Shown here one piece after another: positions 1 through 6,256 of a DNA stretch of 6,937 nt. How positions within the stretch are numbered: position 1 is the first letter of the stretch; each line of letters begins with the position of its first letter. The notes below the pieces were generated by a model. The model ran no database searches and was not told where the DNA came from. It saw only the letters and a program-made list of their open reading frames with translations. Source of the stretch: Candidatus Zipacnadia bacterium (GTDB lineage Bacteria; Armatimonadota; Zipacnadia; Zipacnadales; Zipacnadaceae); NCBI GenBank assembly GCA_029821255.1, contig JALGTS010000060.1:1-6937 (forward strand), read 5' to 3'. Both the position numbers and the translations under genes were made by a program.

Positions 1-519
1 GTCAAGGATCCCACAAACGAGCAGGTCATATCCGAGCTGGCCGAAATAATCCGACAGACCAGCCCGCGAGTGATCTCTACTCACAATCTGGCCGACAAGC
101 ACGACACGCACGTCGGCGTTGCTCTCCGGACAATCCAGGCTCTGCGCACGCTGCCGCCGGAGGTTCGGCCCGAGAAGCTGTACGGCTGTGAGGTGTGGCG
201 CGATCTGGACTGGATGATTGATGAGGACAAGGTTGCCTTTGACGTCTCTGCGCATGACAATATAGCGACAGCTCTGACCGGAGTAATGGACTCACAGGTC
301 TGCGGCGGAAACCGTTACGATCTGGCCACTATGGGCCGTCGGCGGGCTAACGCCACTTATTATGCTACGCACGGCGTAGAGACCGCCACCAGCATGATCT
401 TCGCGATGGACCTGACACCCCTGATCGAAGATGATTCGCTGGATATTGGGCAATACGTCGCCGAGCACATCAATCGGTTTGCCAATGAAGTCTCCGACCG
501 CCTGCACCGACTGACGTAA
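1..519 (+). CDS. PIG-L/LmbE family deacetylase, C-terminal part (5' end outside window)
   Basis: The frame is open from base 1 to the TAA at 517-519, giving 172 residues. The GTG at position 70 is an internal valine codon, not a start, because the reading frame and family similarity continue upstream to the window edge. The key motif is THNLADKHDTHVGVALR at residues 27-43. It matches the HxxH metal-binding region of zinc-dependent PIG-L/LmbE N-deacetylases, which remove acetyl groups from GlcNAc-type substrates. It is followed by the family-typical YGCEVWRDLDW at 61-71. The N-terminal HPDDE-type motif expected of the family would lie outside the window. No signal peptide or membrane segment is visible in this part. 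The gene converges on the ROK kinase with a 54 bp gap. The substrate cannot be told from the sequence: an amino sugar or a sugar conjugate is likely, and mycothiol/bacillithiol-type precursors are possible. Confidence 0.88.
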   Translation, partial: VKDPTNEQVISELAEIIRQTSPRVISTHNLADKHDTHVGVALRTIQALRTLPPEVRPEKLYGCEVWRDLDWMIDEDKVAFDVSAHDNIATALTGVMDSQVCGGNRYDLATMGRRRANATYYATHGVETATSMIFAMDLTPLIEDDSLDIGQYVAEHINRFANEVSDRLHRLT

Positions 520-573
520 TTACAGCACACGGATAATCTCGCAGACATCAAGGCAGCAGCCAGCATCCGCCGG
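520..573. other. Convergent intergenic gap
   Basis: These 54 bases separate the stops of the deacetylase (+) and the ROK kinase (-). I see no hairpin longer than 3-4 bp and no T-run, so a standard intrinsic terminator is not supported for either strand. Confidence 0.6.
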
Positions 574-1587
574 CTACGAACTTTTCGCCTTGCTCCGCTC
601 GGCTAAGGCCAGTGCACCAGCACCGATAAGCGTAGCCTCCGGCCCCAGTGCTGCTGGGACAATCGCGGGGAGGTATGCTCCGCTTGGGTAAGCAATATAT
701 TTGGGCAGCTTTGCACGCAACGGGGCGAAGAGGACTTCACCAGCCTGCGCCATACCGCCACCGATTACTATTACCTCGGGCGCCAGCAGACTGCTGGCCG
801 TGCCCAATGCTGCCGCCAGCATCTCCAGAATGTCATCTACAATAGGCTGCGCTACGGGGTCGTCGTCGCGGACCGCGGCAAATAGTGCTTCAACTGTTGG
901 TTGCTGCGGTATGGCAGAATACTGAGCGATCAGGCAGCCTGGGTACTCCTGAACCGCCTGCGCCAGCCGCCTTTCAATAGCCTCGGTAGCAAACCACTTT
1001 TCCAAATGGCCGGTACCCCCACAGGGGCAAGGGCCACCCTGATAGTTGACGACAGTGTGGCCGATCTCCATAGCCGAGCCGAAGAAGCCGCGATAGATCT
1101 CGCCTCCGACGATCAGCCCACCACCCACTCCTGCCCCGAGAGTAGCACAAAAGACTGGGTCGCAGCCTCGGCCGGCACCAAAATGAGCCTCAGCGTACGC
1201 CGCACAATTGCCATCATTGTCAGCGTAGGCCGGCAACCCAAATTGCTCGGCACAAAAGACCGGGAAATCAATCTCTTCCATACCAGGTACGTTGGCGGAA
1301 TCAATCACGACTCTACCTCGCGTGAAATCTACAATGCCCGCAACGCCCAGGCCTACAGCACAGATCTGCGCCGGCGGCACGGTCGGCGCAGCCAGCAATT
1401 GTTGTCCAATTCTCACTAACAGTTCCTGTGCCCGGTTGCTGCCTTCTACCAAGCCATCATACTCATACTTGATAACCAGCGGCTTCCCGTTTACTCTCGC
1501 CAGCTCCCCTTGCGCGTTGACCAGCCCACCAACAATCTTGGTTCCACCAATGTCCAGGCCCAGTGCCCAAGGAGATTTGTCGCTCAT
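574..1587 (-). CDS. ROK family sugar kinase (glucokinase-like)
   Basis: A 337-residue protein, the usual ROK length. The N-terminal DIGGTK at residues 12-17 is the ATP phosphate-binding loop. NDGN at 124-127 carries the expected catalytic Asp (D125). LGAGVGGGLI at 150-159 is the second phosphate motif. EIGH at 174-177 plus CPCGGTGHLE at 187-196 form the ROK zinc site. The third Cys of the usual CxCGxxGCxE pattern is His194 here. The ATG at 1587 was chosen because AGGAGG lies 6 bp upstream and the DIGGTK motif then falls at the normal distance from the N-terminus. The frame stays open 86 codons further upstream, but that part only overlaps the neighbouring gene. The start overlaps the stop of the glycosyltransferase gene (ATGA), so translational coupling is likely. 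The cytosolic enzyme would phosphorylate a hexose such as glucose, ManNAc or GlcNAc. Family membership is secure; the substrate is not. Confidence 0.93.
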   Translation of the reverse strand: MSDKSPWALGLDIGGTKIVGGLVNAQGELARVNGKPLVIKYEYDGLVEGSNRAQELLVRIGQQLLAAPTVPPAQICAVGLGVAGIVDFTRGRVVIDSANVPGMEEIDFPVFCAEQFGLPAYADNDGNCAAYAEAHFGAGRGCDPVFCATLGAGVGGGLIVGGEIYRGFFGSAMEIGHTVVNYQGGPCPCGGTGHLEKWFATEAIERRLAQAVQEYPGCLIAQYSAIPQQPTVEALFAAVRDDDPVAQPIVDDILEMLAAALGTASSLLAPEVIVIGGGMAQAGEVLFAPLRAKLPKYIAYPSGAYLPAIVPAALGPEATLIGAGALALAERSKAKSS

Positions 1588-3398
1588 CTTTGCCCTCCTG
1601 GGGGTGATTGTGGCGGCACGTCCGAGGGCTGCAGCAGTTCGCGGATGCTCATCCAAATGATCTTGGGCAATGCTACCAGGCGGGGCAGACGACTGGGTTC
1701 TTTCAGTGTCCGGTACAGCCACTCCAGCCCGGCTCGCTGCATCCAGACCGGTGCACGCTTTTTGCGGCCGGAGATGACATCCAGGCTCCCACCTACGCCG
1801 ATGCAGATGGGCACGCCCAACTTCTCCAGGTGTTTTTTGATCCACTTCTCTTGCCGCGGAATGCCCAGCGCTACCAACAGCACACCGGGGCGCTTGCTGC
1901 GGATATCTTCAACTATCTGCGGCTCTTCATCATCACTAAAGTAGCCATGATGACAGCCCGCGATCTGCAGGCCAGGGATTCGCCGTTGGAGATTAGCCGC
2001 TGCTTGTTCGGCAACCCCCGGTTCTCCACCAAGCAGATATACAGAGCGGCCTTTGTTTGCCGCAGCCCGGCAGAGCTGCTCCACCATATCACAGCCAGCA
2101 CAGCGCACGTCAACCGGAAGGTTGAGCATCCGTGCCGCCAATACTACTCCCGCGCCATCCGGTGGTATTAGGTCGGCCTGCTCAATAATCTCGCGCAATT
2201 CCTCATCCTGCTGGGCACGAACCACCGCGGAGGCGTCCGGCGTTACTATCATATGAGGGCGGTCCTCTTCAAGAAAACGCTCGGCCTGTTCCACTGCGTT
2301 AGACAGCGTAATTGGGGTGAGTGGCACCCCCAACAGCCGCACTTTGCCGGCGGGAGATGCTGGCTCCTTGCCAGCGGACCGCGGCAACAGCCTGAGCAAG
2401 ATATAGAGAAATAACAATCCAGAGGCCAGCGCCACCGCCACCACCACTGTTTTGACCACAAAGGTGACCTCAATCATCCAAACCAGCAGTAGTACCAACA
2501 AGCATACATAGACAGTCCCGCCCAGCAGCAGCGCAGTTACCTGCCAGCGGCTGTATCCCTGACGCAGGAGCAGATCGTGCAGGTGGCCACGTCGTTCGGC
2601 AAAAACCACGGCCCGCCAACCTCGGCGCAGTTCTGCCGCATAGGGGTAGGTAGCTGCGAAGAGGGGTACGCCGATAATAATAAGCGGCACCAAAGCAACC
2701 AAAAACGCAGTATTCTTCAGCGCACCGACCACCGAGAGTACCCCAACCAGGCAGCCAGCGGTATATGCTCCCGCCCGGGCTTCGTCATAGCTGAGCAGGC
2801 GCGCGAAGGGCACTTGCGGCAAGCAGGCCCCGCATATCGTCACCGCCATAAACGCCGCCACCGGCCCGGTTATCGCCGGCTGCAGCAGGCAAACCAGGAA
2901 AAGCGTACCCGCCGCCAGTGCTGCCACCCCCAACGGCACCGCCAAAATACTGGCCGCCTGCGCGAAAAGAACCGCACAAACTACCAACCACAGCACCGTG
3001 ATGACGTGGCCAAACCAGCCCAGGCTGACGTAGTTCTGGCTGAACGGCAGGTTCACCACCCGGACGGTGATGCTCTGATAGCTAAGCAGGACGGCGACCA
3101 CTGCTACACCCAGTATCGCCAGCCACCAGCCTTCTGACCAGTTGTCGGCCACTGCGGCAATCAGGAAGATGAGCCCGCCGCCGAAGAGGATAGCAGTCAA
3201 CTGAGGATTACCCGGCAAATACGGCCACCAGGCTACCGCCAAGGCAATCAGCAGGATTAAGCCGGAGAAATCCGCCCGCGCATACGGCCCCCCGGGACGC
3301 GCCAGCCGCCAACGCTCCCACAGGTAGACAATCACTGCTGCGGGAAGGGCGACCGCAGCGCTTGTTAAGAAACCGCCCAAGTAGTCCATCGCTCCCAT
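1584..3398 (-). CDS. Fusion protein: degenerate WecA/MraY-like membrane domain + WecG/TagA/CpsF (GT26) glycosyltransferase
   Basis: A 604-residue protein. Residues 1-340 are very hydrophobic, with roughly ten or eleven membrane segments, and follow the WecA/MraY layout: an NLPF...SLGW..HVITVLW stretch (116-137), then a segment ending in LAAG (161-164), then GHLHDLLLRQG (271-281). At the positions where active enzymes carry catalytic Asp residues, the first of the Asp pair is Ala (VADN, 83-86) and the NAxNLxDGxDG motif is AQAASILAVPLGV (146-158). HxHH is HLHD (272-275). Residues about 352-585 are a complete GT26 domain: VTPD (385-388), PPDG with the likely catalytic Asp414, LLGG, HHGYF, GIPRQEKW with Q516/E517, GVGGSLD (534-540) and GLEWLYR. 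GT26 enzymes transfer ManNAc-type sugars from UDP to polyprenyl-PP-GlcNAc. The gene starts 3 bp after leuB. An alternative ATG lies at 3389 and neither has a strong ribosome site. It overlaps the ROK kinase start by 4 bp. The inferred role is a membrane-anchored envelope glycosyltransferase. Confidence 0.88.
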   Translation of the reverse strand: MGAMDYLGGFLTSAAVALPAAVIVYLWERWRLARPGGPYARADFSGLILLIALAVAWWPYLPGNPQLTAILFGGGLIFLIAAVADNWSEGWWLAILGVAVVAVLLSYQSITVRVVNLPFSQNYVSLGWFGHVITVLWLVVCAVLFAQAASILAVPLGVAALAAGTLFLVCLLQPAITGPVAAFMAVTICGACLPQVPFARLLSYDEARAGAYTAGCLVGVLSVVGALKNTAFLVALVPLIIIGVPLFAATYPYAAELRRGWRAVVFAERRGHLHDLLLRQGYSRWQVTALLLGGTVYVCLLVLLLVWMIEVTFVVKTVVVAVALASGLLFLYILLRLLPRSAGKEPASPAGKVRLLGVPLTPITLSNAVEQAERFLEEDRPHMIVTPDASAVVRAQQDEELREIIEQADLIPPDGAGVVLAARMLNLPVDVRCAGCDMVEQLCRAAANKGRSVYLLGGEPGVAEQAAANLQRRIPGLQIAGCHHGYFSDDEEPQIVEDIRSKRPGVLLVALGIPRQEKWIKKHLEKLGVPICIGVGGSLDVISGRKKRAPVWMQRAGLEWLYRTLKEPSRLPRLVALPKIIWMSIRELLQPSDVPPQSPPGGQR

Positions 3399-3401
3399 CC
3401 G

Positions 3402-4454
3402 CTATTCAACCAGGCTAGCAATCAAGTCTCCGGCCTCGGTTGTCTTCACCCCGCTGCGCGTAGACAGATCGCCCAACTTCCCACTGGCCAGGGCCTTGGC
3501 CACCGCCTTTTCCATAGCCGCCGCTGCTGCGACCTCACCCAGATGCTCCATCATCATCGCCGCGGCGCAGATTGCCGCCACTGGGCAGATGACATTTTTG
3601 CCTTTATACTTTGGAGCCGAGCCGTGGATCGGCTCAAACATTGAAACGCCCTCGGGGTTAATGTTACCGGAGGCCGCCACCCCCATACCCCCCTGGATCA
3701 TCGCTCCCAGGTCGGTGATGATGTCACCGAACATATTGGTGGTCACCACAACATCAAACCACTCCGGATTCTTGACAAACCACATACAGCATGCATCCAC
3801 GAACGCATTTTCCTGCTGGATATCAGGATACTCGTGTCCGACCTCGGCAAAGGTCCGTCGCCACAAATCGTGCCCGAAAGTCAGAACATTGGCCTTATCC
3901 ACACAGGTCACTTTTTTAGCCTTGTTGCGCTTGCGGGCCAGCTCAAAGGCATAGCGGATGATCCGCTCGGTGCCCCTGCGGGTGTATATGCCGGTTTGTA
4001 TGGCGACCTCCTCGGGTGTCCCCCGCTTCAGTTGCCCCCCCACGCCGGCATAGAAGCCTTCGGTGTTTTCTCTTACCACTACAAAGTCAATATCCTCGGG
4101 CCCCTTGTCTTTCAGCGGCGTGGCCACACCCGGATACAATTTGATGGGACGCAGGTTGACATACTGGTCAAAGCCGAAACGCAGCTTCAGCAGGATGCCC
4201 TGCTCCAGGATGCCTGGGGGGACATCAGGATGGCCGACTGCGCCCAGGTATATTGCATCGTACTGGCCTAACTCTTCCATCACCGAATCCGGCATAACCT
4301 CGCCGGTGCGTAGATAGCGCTCCCCCCCGATGTCATATTCAACCAGCTCATAGTCAACATCGTATGCCTCAGCAGCAGCCGCCATCACCTTCAGCCCCTC
4401 GGCTACCACCTCCGGTCCCACGCCATCACATGGCAAAACCGCAATCTTGTACAT
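3402..4454 (-). CDS. leuB: 3-isopropylmalate dehydrogenase (isocitrate/isopropylmalate dehydrogenase family)
   Basis: A 350-residue beta-decarboxylating dehydrogenase, full length for the family. Visible motifs are GDGVGPEV-like CDGVGPEV (9-16), GILLKLRFGFDQYVNLRP (86-103) with the substrate-binding arginines, VRENTEGFY (127-135) with catalytic Tyr135, DKANV (186-190) with catalytic Lys187, and metal-binding Asp residues at 220, 244 and 248. The overall pattern, including NVLTF..LW and GNINPE.SMFEP.HGSAP, resembles actinobacterial LeuB, which oxidises 3-isopropylmalate in leucine synthesis. The cofactor loop reads HGSAPKYKGK (277-286), with Lys-Tyr where NAD enzymes have Asp-Ile. D-malate/tartrate or isocitrate-type substrates remain possible because these relatives share the fold. 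The ATG at 4454 has AGAGG 9 bp upstream, inside a small hairpin. It lies 42 bp after hisG and 3 bp before the glycosyltransferase fusion, which suggests cotranscription. Confidence 0.85.
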   Translation of the reverse strand: MYKIAVLPCDGVGPEVVAEGLKVMAAAAEAYDVDYELVEYDIGGERYLRTGEVMPDSVMEELGQYDAIYLGAVGHPDVPPGILEQGILLKLRFGFDQYVNLRPIKLYPGVATPLKDKGPEDIDFVVVRENTEGFYAGVGGQLKRGTPEEVAIQTGIYTRRGTERIIRYAFELARKRNKAKKVTCVDKANVLTFGHDLWRRTFAEVGHEYPDIQQENAFVDACCMWFVKNPEWFDVVVTTNMFGDIITDLGAMIQGGMGVAASGNINPEGVSMFEPIHGSAPKYKGKNVICPVAAICAAAMMMEHLGEVAAAAAMEKAVAKALASGKLGDLSTRSGVKTTEAGDLIASLVE

Positions 4455-4468
4455 AGAGGACAGCCTCT
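4455..4468 (-). promoter_or_regulatory. Small hairpin enclosing the leuB ribosome-binding site
   Basis: On the minus strand the bases just before the leuB start read AGAGG-CTGT-CCTCT-ATG. The two arms form a perfect 5 bp stem with a 4-base loop that ends directly at the start codon. The upstream arm is the best Shine-Dalgarno candidate for leuB, with 9 bases between it and the ATG. Seen directly: the inverted repeat and its position. Inferred: it may dampen translation initiation or make it depend on ribosomes arriving from hisG. The stem is short and could be chance. Confidence 0.4.
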
Positions 4469-4496
4469 TTCTGCAGACTATAATTAGGATCAGCCG

Positions 4497-5384
4497 CTAC
4501 AGAATCATCTTATTCAGCGGGTACTCAATGATGCCCTGGGCGCCGGCGGCCTTCAGCCGGGGGATGAGGTCGCGCACCAAAGCAGATTCAACAATCGTCT
4601 CCACCGCTACCCAATCCCCATTAGCCAGCGGTGAGACCGTGGGGCGCTTCAGGGCGGGTAGCTCCGCGACGACCGCCTCCAGATCCTCACGAGCCACGTT
4701 CATCTTCAGCCCCACCCGCAGCTCTGCATCCAGCACCCCCTGCAGAAGCATCGCGATATTTTCAATCTTCTGATGTTTCCACGAATCGGCCCACGCCTCC
4801 TGGCTAGCGATGAACTTGGTACAAGACTCGAACAGCACATCCACTACTCGCAAGTTGTTCGCCGCCAGCGTGCTGCCGGTCTCGGTGCCCTCAACGATGG
4901 CATCCACCAGACTGGGACATTTGGCCTCAGTAGCGCCCCACGAAAACTCCACCTGGGCCTGCACACCGTGCTCAGCCAGGTACCTCTTCGTAACCTCCAC
5001 CAATTCAGTGGCAATACGTCGGCCCTCCAAGTCCTGTGGGCTTTGAATATCAGAATTTTCGTGCACCGCCAATACCCACTTATAAGGGCGCATACCGCGT
5101 TTAGCGTAGATGAGATCAGCCACCTCCACCACTTTGCCTTCCACACCCCGTTCACGAATCCAATCCAGTCCGGTCAGGCCGCAGTCCAGGATACCACCGG
5201 TCACATAATTGGGCATCTCCTGAGCGCGCAGCAGCACTCCCCACAGCTCATCGTCGCCAAAATCAGGTTTATACTGGCGCTCATCCACACTGATGGGAAA
5301 GCCAGCCTTGCGGAATATCTCTATAGTTGCTTCCTGGAGGCTGCCCTTGGGCAGGCCAATCCGTAACGTCTTTCCCGCCATCAT
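4497..5384 (-). CDS. hisG: ATP phosphoribosyltransferase, long form
   Basis: A 295-residue protein that catalyses the first step of histidine synthesis, ATP + PRPP to phosphoribosyl-ATP, in the cytosol. LRIGLPKGSL (7-16) is the typical HisG N-terminus. RIATELVEVTKRYL (123-136) and GATEAKCPSLVDAI (150-163) are family signatures. DAIVEGTETGSTLAANNL (161-178) is the PRPP-binding loop. Residues about 220-295 (VGLKMNV, LPALKRPTVSPL, GAQGIIEYPLNK) form the C-terminal regulatory domain that marks the long, HisZ-independent form, which is usually feedback-inhibited by histidine. The ATG at 5384 was chosen because GGGAG lies 8 bases upstream. The in-frame GTG at 5390 is too close to that site, and the ATG at 5381 is a possible alternative. 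It lies 32 bp after hxlB and 42 bp before leuB. No other his genes are in the window. Confidence 0.95.
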   Translation of the reverse strand: MMAGKTLRIGLPKGSLQEATIEIFRKAGFPISVDERQYKPDFGDDELWGVLLRAQEMPNYVTGGILDCGLTGLDWIRERGVEGKVVEVADLIYAKRGMRPYKWVLAVHENSDIQSPQDLEGRRIATELVEVTKRYLAEHGVQAQVEFSWGATEAKCPSLVDAIVEGTETGSTLAANNLRVVDVLFESCTKFIASQEAWADSWKHQKIENIAMLLQGVLDAELRVGLKMNVAREDLEAVVAELPALKRPTVSPLANGDWVAVETIVESALVRDLIPRLKAAGAQGIIEYPLNKMIL

Positions 5385-5416
5385 TATCACTTCTCCCTTA
5401 CCGCACTAAGCAATTT

Positions 5417-5968
5417 TTATTCCAGCTTGGTATGTCGGGCGCGCATCTGTTCAATGGTGGTGCCCAATCGCTCCATTAGCGTTAGGATCAGGGCATCACC
5501 GACTACCAGCAGACACTGCTCAAACAGTGAGCCAGGCGGCTGCCGGGAAATAGCGCTAACTGCCCCGGTGACCGGTGCCGGCACGGTGACTACCAAGTCA
5601 CAAATCTGTGCTATATCTGAGTCACAGTGGGCCGTTATCACTGCAGTATTCGCGCCGCGAACCGCGGCTGCCTGGACGGTAGCCAAGGTCACCCGCGTCT
5701 GACCCGAACCCGACCCAGCGATGAGCAAGTCCCCGGGCGCGATAGCCGGGGTGATTGTTTCTCCCACCACGTAAGCCTCCATCCCGATATGCATCAGGCG
5801 CATAGCGAAGGCCCTCATCATCAGCAAACTGCGACCTGCTCCACAAACAAAAACCCGCTGCGCAGCCAGGATTGCTGCGACCAGTGCGGCAAGTTCATCC
5901 TGATTAAGCCGAATAGCAACCTCGCTGATTTCTTTGCAAATTGTCCTTGCATACTCTTGCTCGTTCAC
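5417..5968 (-). CDS. hxlB: 6-phospho-3-hexuloisomerase (SIS domain)
   Basis: A 183-residue single SIS-domain protein, the normal size for PHI. The enzyme interconverts D-arabino-3-hexulose-6-phosphate and fructose-6-phosphate in the ribulose monophosphate pathway. Visible motifs are GAGRS (43-47), FAMRLMHIG (54-62), VVGETITPA (67-75), SGSGQT (86-91), GSLFEQ (146-151) with the candidate catalytic Glu150, and the C-terminal RARHTKLE, whose His179 matches the conserved end of PHI proteins. The GTG at 5968 was chosen because it gives the family N-terminus, lies 4 bases after the TGA that ends the broken DUF302 frame, and has GGAGG upstream at 5981-5985 with a rather long 12-base spacing. An in-frame ATG at 5992 lacks a ribosome site. 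The frame also stays open to 6241, so an automatic call could give a 274-residue DUF302-PHI chimera. No hexulose-6-phosphate synthase partner is present here. Confidence 0.88.
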   Translation of the reverse strand: MNEQEYARTICKEISEVAIRLNQDELAALVAAILAAQRVFVCGAGRSLLMMRAFAMRLMHIGMEAYVVGETITPAIAPGDLLIAGSGSGQTRVTLATVQAAAVRGANTAVITAHCDSDIAQICDLVVTVPAPVTGAVSAISRQPPGSLFEQCLLVVGDALILTLMERLGTTIEQMRARHTKLE

Positions 5969-5972
5969 TGTT

Positions 5973-6241
5973 TCAAGTTTCCTCCAGACCATTAAGCACT
6001 GCAGACAGACGAGTTCTCGTCTCCCAAGGCAGCTCAGCCAGAGCAGACTTTTAATACGACATTGCACGGCAATAACAGCCCAATAAGGCTCAACCTCAGT
6101 GCCGAGCTTCTCGGCCAGGGCCTTTTGCGCGTCAATTTCCGTAAGGACACCAAAGCCTTGGGCCTTTAACACCGCAACAACTTTGTCTTGCGCATCTTCC
6201 AGCGAACCTCGGAGCGTGGTCTGCATCGCATATCGTGGCAT
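5973..6241 (-). pseudogene. Broken DUF302 domain gene (two frame changes with missing segments)
   Basis: Three pieces of one DUF302 protein lie in consecutive frames. Piece 1 starts at ATG 6241 and includes GSLEDAQDKVVAVLK and QGFGVLTEIDAQ, ending near VEP at about 6086. Piece 2, at 6087-6046 in the next frame, reads LIGLLLPCNVVLKV, the hallmark DUF302 LLPCNV motif, and soon meets a TGA. Piece 3, at about 6050-5973 in the third frame, includes ETRTRLSAVLNGLEET and ends at TGA 5975-5973, as expected for the DUF302 C-terminal helix. Compared with typical bacterial DUF302 proteins of about 130 residues, roughly 20 residues seem lost before piece 2 (the GACNP region) and roughly 25 before piece 3. 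DUF302 has no firmly assigned function. Its old stop lies 4 bases before hxlB, so it was probably translationally coupled to hxlB. Decay by small deletions is the simplest reading; an assembly error is possible. Confidence 0.72.
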
Positions 6242-6256
6242 CGTCCTTCATCGCTA

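Noticed and set aside
520..573. Intrinsic terminator between the convergent genes.
   Set aside because: Only 3-4 bp stems can be drawn and there is no T-run.
901..1419. Plus-strand open frame of 172 codons.
   Set aside because: It lies antisense to the ROK kinase, has no recognisable motifs, and is a shadow of its codon usage.
1588..1845. The ROK kinase frame remains open 86 codons upstream to an ATG at 1845.
   Set aside because: That part overlaps the C-terminal end of the GT26 domain in another frame, has no family similarity, and the ATG at 1587 has a perfect AGGAGG.
2577..3137. Plus-strand open frame of 186 codons.
   Set aside because: It is antisense to the membrane domain of the glycosyltransferase fusion. 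Its Gln/Arg-rich low-complexity product is typical of the complement of a hydrophobic coding region.
4471..4510. Possible -10 element (TATAGT on the minus strand) upstream of leuB.
   Set aside because: No convincing -35 hexamer lies at 16-18 bases, and the short gap to hisG favours cotranscription.
5385..5390. GTG at 5390 as hisG start.
   Set aside because: It is only 2 bases from the GGGAG ribosome site, whereas the ATG at 5384 has the normal spacing of 8.
6040..6090. Programmed ribosomal frameshifting as the explanation for the three DUF302 frames.
   Set aside because: Expected family segments are missing between the pieces, and no X-XXY-YYZ slippery heptamer is present near the TTAAAAG stretch, so deletion is the better reading.
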